This document shows positions 33,831-44,840 of a stretch of 64,000 bases of DNA, one piece after another. This DNA comes from Poa pratensis (lineage: Eukaryota > Streptophyta > Magnoliopsida > Poales > Poaceae), in NCBI GenBank assembly GCA_947311845.1, contig CAMZMU010000063.1:53728064-53792063 (forward strand), read 5' to 3'. The notes below the pieces were generated by a model. That model saw only the letters and a list, made by a program, of their open reading frames with translations, was not told where the DNA came from and did no database searches. Positions within the stretch are counted from its first letter, which is position 1. Each line of letters begins with the position of its first letter. Position numbers and translations under genes: made by a program.

Positions 33831-34528
33831 CTTGGTTCAGAAAAAGCTCTACAACAAAATGATGCGCTTTGATGTTGCGGTTCCATTTCGGGAATCAGTT
33901 CGAGCTTTCGTTAACCGTGTGGAGCTAATTTCGTGTTCTTGTTTGAATCTTTTTTGGACGAATTTTGCAGATCTTGTCGCACACAGTTGATCGTTTTCGA
34001 TTTCCTTTGAGGAGCAGCTTCACCTCGTCATGCCGCACAACTATCGTGTTGTAAGTTTTGCGTTTCGATGCTTATAGATGGGTAGATCTGAGGATACGTA
34101 TTTAGACTGTTCGTGTCACCGTCTTCTTCAACCTCTGCTCGAACTCATCTTCGTCGAACTTGCTATCGCCATGTAGTGTCGTCGTCGTCGAGCTTCGCCG
34201 CCGTCATGTCGTGTTGTCGTCGTCCATCTCCGTCGCCGCCATGGCGTCTCCTTGTCCAGATCCGTCGCCGACATGCCGCCGTTTGCCACCATTGTTGAGT
34301 TGTCATAGTGTGATAGTAGGTGGTAACTTCACCCATGTGAAATTATGTGAGGCTAATCAAAAGCTGCATGTAACCAAACAAAGAGAAGTTGTTTGCCCAA
34401 CCGATGCGATGCGGGGTACCAAACAACAAGCCCAAGATGACCCAGAGCCTGTTTTATCTCAGCACTGCCCTCCCCAGCCTGCCCCGTCGCAGGTGAGAAA
34501 GGCATGCAGGCTACCAAACAGGCCCGTA

Positions 34529-35131
34529 GCGGAGTGGTGTGGGGCTGGGATTTGGACGTAGGGAAGATTGGTTTCTTCCGTGACAAAGATCCAAGCATTC
34601 AGCCAACACTGAGACGGAGGGGATGGCAACACGATTCTGGTGTGGGTGGGGGCGTGTGTTTTTGTGTACGAAATCGGATCCGTGCGTCGGTTGCGGTACC
34701 CGGCGTGGCTCGCTGCGGCCGTGCCGGGGCCATGGCAAAAGCGGAGCACGCACGGCGACAGTTTGTACAGGCACTTCGCTTGCTTTCTGGCAACAGGGAC
34801 GACCAAATCTACCGGCCCCCATGCAGCCCATCATAGTTAATTAAGGTCATGCAGAGAGCGCTCATTGATTCCTCCGAACCATCATCAGTACAGAGCTATC
34901 AATGATCTCCCAGACTGGGGTTCAACAGGTGGCACATCCTTGCGCTTTAAAAAGATTTCATTTTTCGGCATGCACATGGGCGAGAAAGGATCGTCACATG
35001 CCAACGTCCAAGTGTCATTCATGTCGCTCCTGATTCTATCATAGTCCAAAAAAAATGAAAGCAAAAGGTGTTGCCAAACTTGAGATAGTTCCTACAAAGT
35101 CGTTTTTACTGAGTGAGAGTTCTAGTGTGGT
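34529..35131. other. intergenic, no gene supported
   Basis: A GC-rich patch at 34540-34810 has overlapping frames in four registers and no domain. Confidence 0.4.
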
Positions 35132-35145
35132 AACACGGCTAGACT

Positions 35146-35304
35146 AAAGGGCGTTGTTCTTGTTCGTGACGTTGTTGGTAGCCCTGCCACTTATCCCGCA
35201 CGAATTGTAAACCGCATCACCTTTGATGCCGGACATGTTGTTTTGCCTCTCTTTCCTTCTAATACAAACGACACGCAAGCCTTTTGCGTGTCCGCAAAAA
35301 AAAA
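35146..35304 (+). mobile_element. severely truncated LINE 3' end
   Basis: About 160 bp ending in a run of A is flanked by AACACGGCTAGACT (35132-35145) and AACACAGCTAGACT (35305-35318), a 14-bp target duplication with one mismatch. The 3' end contains CCTTCTAATACAAACGACACGC, a LINE-type tail. No coding content remains. Confidence 0.7.
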
Positions 35305-35318
35305 AACACAGCTAGACT

Positions 35319-36280
35319 GCCTTGCTGCTAATCATTTCATTATTTCACATTTTGATGATGGGATAGCTACCATTTTGATTGAACGCATTGTTAGAAGGGC
35401 TTGTTCGATTCCAACTCCGCATGCAAGCTAACAAATTCATAAGCATACGAGTACGAACAGGAGCACTAATTCATCAACGGCACCCAGATCTAGAAATAAA
35501 TGACAACAAACGACGCGTGTCATATATGCGCAAATGGACCCAACACACAAATTCAGGACAAGGCTGCCATCACATCTATTTTTATGCGATCAAAGCAACA
35601 CTTGCACGCAGTTGCGAAGCTAGGACGAGCTGACGTCCCAGGCCACCTTCAGAGCACTGTAGCTACAGGCAACGAAGAAAACCACAGCCACGCCCCGGGC
35701 GACGGCCAGGGTGGCCTGGGGCCTGTCTCCGCCACTGCTTGCACGCATGAACATGTTCCAGCATTTAGAGTTCCAAGGTGAAAATGCTGGTCCCTGGTAA
35801 CAGGGGCATACTTTTGGTGGATCATGAAGGTAAGCTACGGGAGTCAAACATCCATGTATCTCAAGTTACCACAGCGAAACGCTTAACGAGACGGAGCACC
35901 CTAGCTGCTAACCAGTATCAGCATACGTAGCACAAAGTTTAACGGTTGACAGTGATATTCTCCGGCAACAAAAGTGGAACTTGACCTTGGATCCAAATGA
36001 AACATTCGTATATGCAGTCGACGGTCTGAAGACATGAGAGACTGGGGTCCTTGCCTTCGCGCACCAAGCAAAATTTCCTACCCACCGCGTATGTACTCCT
36101 GCAGACTAACGAGATTCACCTGCCAAAGATGCAATTCCTCGTCAAAGAATGTACAAATCTAACTTATCCCATTACTGGAATAAGCAGCACAAGTCTATAT
36201 TAAGGCTAGAAATGAAGAGAAAAAAGTACGTCCAATCATGTTTGCTTTACCAACTGAAATGGGCAGCTCTTTACAGAGAT
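35319..36280. other. intergenic, no gene supported
   Basis: Short frames only; no promoter or repeat that I could define. Confidence 0.4.
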
Positions 36281-36289
36281 TCAGAGGTA

Positions 36290-36560
36290 AGCTGCATACG
36301 ACTTGCATGTCTTGACATGTTAACCTCTAGTGCGCGCAGATACAAAGAGATTGCATTAACCAACAAATAAAAAAACATGCATGCACGTCTAAAAGGACAA
36401 TTTGAATTAAACCTCAGTGCAGGCAGATATATAGAACATGGACGCACATCTAAAAGGACAATTTGAATTAACCTCTAGTGTGTTCAGATATGTAGAGAAC
36501 TAGAGATCGCATTAACCCACAGAGAAAAAACATGCATGCACATCTAAAGGACGACTTAAA
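36290..36560. repeat. degenerate tandem repeat downstream of MSL1
   Basis: Three imperfect units begin CCTC(T)AGTG (about 36326, 36411 and 36470), each with a GCAGATA/TCAGATA block and most with CATGCATGCACNTCTAAAAGGAC. The unit length varies from about 60 to 90 bp because of internal deletions. Confidence 0.55.
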
Positions 36561-36827
36561 CTTTCTGCGTGCTAAATAGCTATGGGCACCTTTAAGTTTC
36601 TGAGGAAACTGAAGCAATGAAGTGCTATATCACATTTGAGCTAGAAATGATAAATGCAAAAGTGAGTGGATGGGGAAAAAGAAAGCACAACTTAACATCA
36701 GGAAGTTTGGTGCGTGTTATGACAGCTACTCTTGTGCCTTGGATAGTAGTTCATCTAAAGGGCACATCAGCCAAATACTGAAACACTTACCCTACTTGAG
36801 GTTTGAGAAACATCAGAATCAACAGGA

Positions 36828-39800
36828 CTATGTGGTGTTCCCAAATTGAACGCCATGTGACTTGATAATCCTAGCAGCTGCCAAGAGGATGTCTTGTTCT
36901 ACATCTAGCAACTCTTCCTTTTTCTGAAAGTGTGCAAGTAATTCATGTCAAGAAACAAAAAACAAAGAAAACGAAGGAGTATAAGTTATTCTAAACTTGC
37001 ACTACTACAGGTTACAAACATTAAAAGCATTGTTCTACATGGCTACGCCCTTGTGCTGAATTAACCAACTATGAATAATTGTCTGAGATATAAAGAACTG
37101 CAGCATCCTATTAGTAAATAGGTAGGTGATGCAATACCGTGGAACATCAAACTGCATTAAGTTGGACAGACTCTTGAGAGAAAAAGTGTCATGTTCATTT
37201 CGAGAAGACACGGTATTTTGGATCATATTTCTCGGTCTTCATGCAGCACAGCTTCCAACTTGGTAACAGGTTGATATGATGCAATCTAGTAGGTGCTATT
37301 TTATGAAGGCACTGATACAAAGTGATACATAACATTTCACGTCATATCTTCTCTTGTACACCCTCCATTCCACAATGTAAGATGTTTTAGGTGTTACACA
37401 TCCATGTCTAGATTCATACTAAAAAGAATGTACACATGCACTTAAACGTGTCTATATACATGTGTGTGCATGTGCATGTGAAAAAAAGACTAAAACATCT
37501 TATATTGTGGAACGGAGGGAGTACTTTCGATCATAGACCAGGGTAGAAACATGCAATAACTAAGTACAATTAACAACCAGTGTTGCCAGGTTATCACCAT
37601 ATGACCTTTATCTGGTGCTTACTGTGAGAATTAAGCTACTACTTTTCTTCACCTTATCATCCAAACAAATACCTTACCAAATCCAAGATAATAACTATGG
37701 AAAATAATAAATTTAACGCACCATCTTTTGGAGGATGCACCCTATGACGAGCTCTCCATATGAATTTTCCAATTTTGCGAGATGGCAGTAAGGAGCATCT
37801 GTTTCCGAGATAACTTTTGGGTTGGACCTTAACATAGCTTTTATCTCCTTTGATAATGCAGGAACCTTCTCAATGTCCTCAAGTCTTATAGGAATCGTGG
37901 TAACACTTACTCGTGATTGAGCTCGTGATCTATTCACTATAATCTGCAAATTATTCAAATAATCCCATGAGAGAAGGTAGGTTCGCCTTGATAATGACAA
38001 TCCTATCCAATAACAGCAAGCCATAAATAATACACTGAAGAAATCGAACAGCATTATTCTTCACATTGCATTGTCATATTTCTAGGATGTTTTCACTAAC
38101 AAAATAAATGAAAATGTTTGAACAAATTTTTCCTACTGAAAACTTCATACAGATGTGCATCATTTGAAGTTACTTTAAATCCCCCAAATTCTGGCGTTTT
38201 ACTCCAGTACAACTGGAATGAGGTTAAAAGTACAAAAGTTCATTATTAGCAAATCCTAAACTGTTAAAAAGGTGTGCCAGTGTGTAATGTTCCCACACAT
38301 TGTGGTCTCGGAAAAATCCCAACATATTAAATTTCAGTAAACAGGAGCAACCATTAGCAGGGTAAACTGATAACTACTGTGGTCGCTAAGTTCTGAATTT
38401 GTTAAGCTCGAGCTATAATAACCATAGCTGATCATACAAAAACTGCTATTGCATGAGGTAGATGTGCGATGTTATCACATATTCTCGTATCCATGTTTCC
38501 TAGGCATAAAAATGTTATTTATGGCGTGTATAGTGATTGTCACATTGATAAATGATATTAGCGTGTTAGTACTCCAAGTAGTGAAATATTGCATATAAGA
38601 TGGTTCCAGGGTCATATGCATAGGGCATACATCTAAAAGTGCAAAGTAGCTCATTCAAGTTGTCTCAAGTCGCACTGAGTGATATCATACCACCCCGTGG
38701 CAAAAAAGATATATGCAAAAACGACGCACACAACAAAATCAGGATTATGACCAACAAATGGAAAATGCAAGATGTTATGCATTGTGACGCATAACGTATG
38801 TCACCGTGTTAGTATAATGTGTGCTAAGGAAAAGAAGATGTGATGATACCTGACTGGTGAACATAGAGTTGGGTACTGTGAAGGGTTGTTTATCTGGACT
38901 GATCAATGATGTAGAAGTGAGTCCTATTTCAACCACTGTACCTTCAATTGACCCAGCCTGCAATAGAGTTTTTTTTTTTTACTTAGAGAGTCTATACATG
39001 TTATGTGCTACACAATTATAGAGCAATGAAAGGTAATAATTAGCCTGTGAATATTTATGATTATCTCAAAAAATAGACTTCGTGAGAAATAAGGTAACAC
39101 CTGACTGACAAAGGATATGATTAACACCCCCCCTCCCCCTCAACTACTAGAAACGCATGAAACACTTCCTCCTCAGGGTCAGGGACACACTAATAGTAGC
39201 AATCGCTGAAAGCACAATAGCTTTCGGTAAAAAAAGCACAATAGCGCTAGAAAATTGGCATATCCATAACCATACGAATTTTGGTAAAGCATGCTTATCC
39301 ATTAAAACAAAGTAAAAACGCAGTGTTTTTTCATGTCTTGGGTCGACTTTCTTTCCTCCCTTTATAAAGCAATAACCATGACTCGCAATGCTTTAACTCT
39401 GTAAAAGCTGGGTTTTATTTTCCCTCACATATCTCAAGCATAAGATGAACATCTCTTATTCTCCTACGGGTTGATAATCATGAACTCATATTTCTAAATG
39501 TCATTGTTTGACAACTTACTAGCAACCACTTGCGTTTATCACACAGAAACACAGCCGTTATTGTTATCAAAATCTATTGTCCTAGGTAACAAGATCATAC
39601 ATGCAGTCCCAGGTCAACGAAATTCATAGTACATATGGTAACTCATGGCAGGCCTAGGTCAACGAAATTTGATAGTACATATGGTAAACTTATGGTTATA
39701 GCAAATATGTGTCCAGAAAAAGTGATGCATATATGATAAGGCACCTTTATGTATTCTCCAACTGAGAATGGCCTAGAAAACTGTAAGGAGAACCCATTCA

Positions 39801-41835
39801 GCACGTTACCCATGACATCTCTAGCAGCAAAAGCCGTAGCAACACCTGCAGTGTAGCAAAGTAAAAGGATTTTAGTTTTGTTCCAAGTATCACCTACTGC
39901 AATCAAGAAATATCAGGAATCCTCATACTGAGCAGAAATAGTACAAGCTGTAGTACTTAAGTGATATTTCCTACCAATTTCTGCATTTTAGCATGCATAG
40001 AATATATATATGCATGAGTTATACAAGATCCTATTATGCAGCTACTGGGAAAGGTCCATCATGGCTCCATTTCTTATATCATATCATTCTAAATACATGA
40101 ATGACCAAACTGGTTTATGACAACTAATTTCTACAGCATAGTAGGCCAAATAAATAAAATGGCGGCTTAGATAAAAAAAGTAAAGGCTTCTTTCAAAAGA
40201 AAAAGGAATATACTGAGATATTCTGGTCTGAGAAACAGATGATGTCACGAAACACATCTATTAAACCTTACATTTACATGCTATGTTTGGCTATTAAATC
40301 TTCATTTCTTTTTATTGCAGACGATGATTGCTGAATGGATTATCATATGGGCATATCAAATTATTCCTCAAAACTGTTTCAAACGTTACCTCCCACACCA
40401 CCAACAGTTAATATTGATTGAACAGCAACACCACAAGCCTCAGCAAGACCCATTACCCCAAGTGCAATCAGTCCCAATGATGACACTGTGTTAAATGCTG
40501 ATAACCTGGCTTGATCAGTAACTAAGGCAGTTTTGTTGGCCATAGACTTGGTGATAAAGTTTGCTTTCCACCCATGAAGGAACCAGACAAAAGAGAGAAC
40601 AAATGCACCCCTCAATGCTTGTGGCAAATAAGGTGATATGCTTGGTGCGACCACTGCAGCCCTGAGGAAGAGAAAACATCAGAAATAATGAGCATTCGCA
40701 GAACAGAATATCCCACTTATTATCAGGCTAAAACTTAACCACACGTATTCATACAATTGCTGAATATAAATGAATATTGCACTGCTGTGTTATTTCCAAG
40801 AAATGGAACAGTTTCTTGCAAATATCAACGATATATAGTCAATCTAGAGCATTTTTTAAGTAGCGTCTGCTTCTCTAGTCTTTTTAACAGATGGACAAGA
40901 CAGACGCTGCCATACGGCAATTACAGTGAGTTTCCAACTGAAGATGAGAATTTACATCACTTAGATCCAAAGAAAGACATCAGTTCAGGTTCAGATTAAA
41001 TAACAACACGTATCAGAAAATATTTAAAATAACACCACAACATGATAAACAGTGCTAAACTCTGCAAGGTAAGTTAAATAGAACCTTACAGCTCTGAAAA
41101 TGCCATAAATGTGATAAGATATTTTGCAGGATCCTCCAACGCACTCCAAAGGCTAGTAGAATATGAAGCATCGGTCTTGGTTGAGTTTCCCAAAAGTGCT
41201 GATATAGGATTTTGTGAGCCATACTTATGAAGCCTCTTCAAGACGATAGGCATGACAAACCATGCGATCGCTGTACCAAATAATGTTCCCCCAAGTGGAA
41301 CAACAAACTTTTCTAGATCTGGATTTGCCTCAAAAAATTGTTGCACATGGGGTGTAACCGCAGCAGTCATCTCTGTAACTTTCTTGCCTGCATCAGTCGT
41401 AGCATCTACAGTGGATTTCCGAGCATTTTCCAAGAGATCCATCAAAGTTCTAGCCCCGGTAGTGACAGCCTCAGAGCCTTCAGTAGGAGGAATCGGGACT
41501 TCTGGCTTAATTCCAGTACTGTCTGAGGAGTATGCACGGCGGATGCTGGAAACACTTCCTGGCAATGCATTGAAACTGGGCTTTGAAGCACTCAACCAGT
41601 TCGTGCCCATATGAGAAGAGAGGGCCATCATACTGGTCCCTGAGACACCACTGACTGGAGAAAAACGACCCACTGCCTTGATCTGGCCAAGAGTTGAACT
41701 GCCTGGCTTCATCAAGCGCTTTGCACAGCTACTGAACCCCCTCGGCGAAGCGCCAGAAGACGTGGACCCAACAGATAACTCCATGAGATTCCCCGCTAGA
41801 GATGACCGGCGCAAAACAGCTGTGATTCCAGACAT
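36828..41835 (-). CDS. MSL1: mechanosensitive ion channel, MscS family (MSL1-like, mitochondrial)
   Basis: Coding exons on the minus strand are 41090-41835, 40390-40661, 39745-39845, 38850-38957, 37722-37943 and 36828-36923. All are GT-AG with matching phases and give 514 residues. The start is MSGITAVLRRSSLAG, Arg/Ser-rich and acid-poor, as in mitochondrial presequences. Membrane segments lie at about 180-199 (LFGTAIAWFVMPIVL), 238-260, 270-290 and 310-330. The pore-lining MscS helix and beta domain follow: ATAFAARDVMGNVLNGFSLQ, FSRPFSVGEYIK, GTVVEIGLTSTSLI and PNSMFTSQ. Plant MSL1 forms a channel in the inner mitochondrial membrane that limits membrane potential under stress. The ORF frame extends upstream of 41835 without an ATG, and a GTAAGC donor at 42507 with a CAG acceptor near 41916 suggests a 5' UTR intron. 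No lesion seen. Confidence 0.92.
37359..37521. mobile_element. Stowaway MITE in MSL1 intron 5
   Basis: TA duplications (37357-37358 and 37522-37523) flank CACCCTCCATTCCACAATGTAAGATG and its inverted partner CATCTTATATTGTGGAACGGAGGGAG, the standard Stowaway termini. It lies between coding exons 5 and 6 and does not touch splice sites. Confidence 0.85.
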
Positions 41836-41915
41836 TTGTGAACTACTCCAGAACCAACTTGGCTTGTACTCCACAGGAAAGAGTTCTAACAAAGACGTGA
41901 AGAGAAACCGTGTCC

Positions 41916-42640
41916 TGAAACATGAAATGGATTAACATGCAGATTTGAAGAATGAACATAACTAAAGCAACAGCAGGGTTTACACTGAACTGTATGAACG
42001 ATGACTAACAGACGGAGGATAACATAATTCAACAGCAGAGCAAAAACGCATGATCTGTCAGGGCTCCTTGGCACCATGAAACTGAAGTTTCGTCCGAACA
42101 GCTACTGAATTTTCATACTATTAACCAAATCGCAGCAACTAAATTTCGCCCGCATAAAGTCAAAATCAGGTCAATCGGGGGGGAAATTCGGGTCCACGAC
42201 TGGAACCGAAGGAACGACCCACAAATCGACAGCCCCTACTTGTCCCCGGATGGTACATTTCCATAAACCCACGAATCAGGCGACACCGAACCGAACCAAC
42301 TGAAGAGCAGCAGTCAAAATAATACCCGCATCGAAACGCCGGAACTAAAGCCGACGGCGCACGGAGAAGGTTCTGCAAGCAGCGACCGCGGGATCTAGAA
42401 GCGACAGTAAGAACTAAGAGCCCACATCAGCATCGCAGGAACGGGAACCTTCTGAAGCAACAGCCGCGCCACTGAATCGAAGAGGGGAGGGAGGGGAGCT
42501 GGGGCTTACGATTTAGAGAGGCGGAGGAGAACCGAGATCCGGCGGCGCACTTGCTTCGGCCGTCCCCGCCGCGCTTCCTACCCCTCTGCCCGGGGGAGAG
42601 GGAGAGCGTGGCGGACGCGTGGCGTGGGACGTGTAAACCC
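41916..42640 (-). promoter_or_regulatory. MSL1 5' UTR exon, leader intron and promoter
   Basis: On the minus strand a GC-rich leader (about 42508-42640) ends in CTAAATC followed by GTAAGC, a donor. The acceptor would be TTTCAG at about 41916, 80 bp before the ATG. The promoter side (42640-42760) is GC-rich without an obvious TATA box. Introns in 5' leaders are frequent in this gene family. Confidence 0.5.
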
Positions 42641-42759
42641 TCGAGAAGCCTCGACGGCGACGGATTGGTCGCTTTGCTCGCTCTGGGCCTTTCTTGCGGG
42701 GCAGGAAAGAAAGGAGGCGATGCTGGAGTGAGGCTGCCGGTGGGACCTCCTCTCTGCCC

Positions 42760-43001
42760 CCACCCGGCGTCGTGCGTTGCGTGTTCAGTCTTCTCATCTT
42801 CTTTTCATTTCTTATTACAATTTCCATTTTTTTCATTCCCGGAATGATTTTGCTTCGCAGAATCGAATTCCACCGTGAAGCCCAAGTAGTTCTATTGAGA
42901 ACCCGTGAAGCCCATCCAGGCCTATGTCCTCAGCGCAGGGTAAGCGTAGGCAGGCTGCGTACGTCCTAGGAAAAAAGGCCCAACAACAATACTTGGCCTA
43001 G
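42760..43001. other. intergenic spacer upstream of MSL1
   Basis: No feature supported. Confidence 0.3.
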
Positions 43002-43799
43002 TCACCACTAATATAAAAAGCCACAGAGTGTGGGGATCCAACAGATCCTACCCATTCACAAATGTATCCAACGGCGCAAGTCAGTCCCGTGTTTAACGGT
43101 AAAACAGCGTCGGACGCCTGACGGTCACCGCGCACATTATCGGCTTGACATGCCCAAATCACAAAAGCGCAAGTTTTTCCACGGGACGCCTAGCCTCGCC
43201 GGCCGCCACCTCCATGCCTTCGACCGTTCGACGCCGCCGACGGCGTCTCCGGCACGGACGACCTCCGCCTCGCCGCGCACCAGTACAACCAGCTCCTCCA
43301 CCTGCTCGCCTCCGCCGACCGCGCCTCCTTCCCGCTCCACCCGGCCGCCGCCGCGGCGCGTGTTCGCCCGCATGCTGGAGGCCGGGGCGCCCCCGTCCAA
43401 GGCCACCATCACCTCGCTCGCCCGCGTCGTCGCCTCCGACCCCGAGGCCGCGGCCGCCGCCGATGAGGCCTTCGACCTCGTGGCCACCATGCGCGAGAAA
43501 TACAACGTCGCGCCGCGCCTTCGCTCCTACAGCCCCGTGCTCGCGGCGTTCCGGCGCGCCAGGGAGGCCGGCAAGGCGCACGCCGTCGAGGCCCACATGG
43601 CTAAGGTCAGCGCGAAGGCGGGGGATGCCGACAAGGTGTATGAGTATATGCACAAGCTGAGGCGAGCTGTGGGCTGCGTGAGCTAGGAGACTGCGGAGGC
43701 GTTGGAGCTGTGGTTCTGGAGCGAGAAGGCGGCGGTGGCTGGTATGGCCGAGTGGGATGGCAACAGGTCAAAGACGCCATCGTGGCGAATGGCTGTGGG

Positions 43800-44758
43800 T
43801 CACCCCGGGCGTTCAGTCTGTTCGGTTTGCTCGGTCCGGTCTTTTCGGTCATCCAAAATTTCGGTCATCTAGAAACGCTACCCGAGTTACGGCCGGTCTT
43901 TTCGGTCTTTCTGTTTTCGGTCTTCGGTCTTTTCGGTCCGGTCTTCGGTCATGACCAAATAGACAAAAAAAGAAGGAAAAAAAACAGCAACACAATCTCT
44001 TGTCTAGATGCCAATACAGAAATATATAATCATAAGCATGCGTACCACTAGCAGTCTAGCACTAGCAGAGTAGTCTAGCACTAAGCCTGATCTAGCACAG
44101 TCCGGCAGCAAAATTACAGGGAAACAAGAACCAAGCGTGCCGTGTGCTTGGCATGCGTACGACAATCTCTTGTTCTAGTAGACATGGGAGGAGGCAGGGG
44201 AGGTTCTCACTGTGTGCCTCGCAGGTCCGTGCAGCGGGGATGGTCGCGGCTCCCGGCGACCGAGCTTATGGCGGGGATGGAGTGGCGGCGGGGATGTGCA
44301 GCGGGGATGGGCGCGGCTCCCGGCGGCCGAGCTTGCGGCGGGGATGGAGTGGCGGCGGGGATGTGCAGCGGGGATGGGCGCGGCTCCCGGCGGCCGAGCT
44401 TGCGGCGGGGATGGAGTGGCGGCTGGGATGGAGTCTTGGGCGCTGAGATGTGGGGTGGCGGCGGCTAGGTGAGGTCTCGAACTACTCCCACTGAGATGTG
44501 GAGTAGAAAGCGAGAAGAGAGGGGAAATCCCGCGCCGAGGATGCGTTAATTTAGCAAGGAGAGCGTGTTCTGCCCAAAATCGTCGGTCATTTCGGTCGGA
44601 TCGGTCTCCCGTGCCCCACAACCGAACATACCGTAATTAATTCAGTCACCTGATTAGCAAGACCGAGGGCATGACCGACGCCCGAAATACTGTATTTCGG
44701 GTTCGGTCCCGGTTACTTCGGGTTCGGGTTTCGGTTTCGGTTTTTTGTGCCCGGGTGA
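43800..44758. mobile_element. non-autonomous hAT element inside the PRORP1 fragment
   Basis: A perfect 8-bp duplication GCTGTGGG (43792-43799 and 44759-44766) flanks termini TCACCCCGGGC and GCCCGGGTGA. Both ends are dense in TTCGGT/ACCGAA words (for example GGTCTTTTCGGTC at the left, TTCGGTTTCGGTTTT at the right), which look like subterminal transposase-binding repeats. The centre holds a 67-bp tandem repeat. There is no transposase. Confidence 0.8.
44229..44430. repeat. 67-bp tandem repeat, three units
   Basis: Units begin GTGCAGCGGGGATGG at 44229, 44296 and 44363. Units 2 and 3 are nearly identical and unit 1 differs at about four positions. All three reading registers are open through it, giving GMCSGDGRGSRRPSLRRG-type repeats that are probably not expressed. 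Confidence 0.9.
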
Positions 44759-44840
44759 GCTGTGGGTGCCATCAGCTTGGGAATGGCCTGTGGATGGTGC
44801 AGCGGGTGATTGTTCAGGCAGATGGCGAGTGCGGTTGATG

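Larger units (their letters stand above)
33169..34525. mobile_element. TIR element carrying plastid DNA
   Basis: Left terminus GGGCGCGTTTGGTAGCCTGCA (33169-33189) and right terminus TGCAGGCTACCAAACAGGCCC (34505-34525) are inverted repeats with two mismatches, flanked by GTA on both sides (33166-33168 and 34526-34528). A 3-bp duplication fits PIF/Harbinger- or CACTA-type insertion; the GGG start favours the former. It has no transposase. About 480 bp of plastid sequence lies inside, followed by a CGTCGT-rich, Ser/Arg-coding-like stretch (34110-34330) of unknown source. Confidence 0.65.
43226..44840 (+). pseudogene. PRORP1: PRORP1-like (protein-only RNase P) fragment, split by a hAT element
   Basis: The pieces match the PPR part and the following zinc-binding region of organellar protein-only RNase P, which matures tRNA 5' ends. 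They include TDDLRLAAHQYNQLLHLLAS, RVFARMLEAGAPPSKATITS, FDLVATMREKYNVAPRLRSY, VYEYMHKLRRAVGCVS and ETAEALELWF. Then comes VKDAIVANG and, after the hAT insertion, LGNGLWMVQRVIVQADGEC. Lesions are a frame change near 43350 in a GCC run, an in-frame TAG at 43684-43686, a second frame change near 43766, and the 959-bp insertion. The N-terminus and the metallonuclease domain are missing. Sequence beyond 44840 no longer matches. Confidence 0.75.

Noticed and set aside
43145..43660. Alternative-frame Arg/Pro-rich ORFs over the PRORP1 fragment
   Set aside because: Shadows of the decayed PRORP1 coding sequence.
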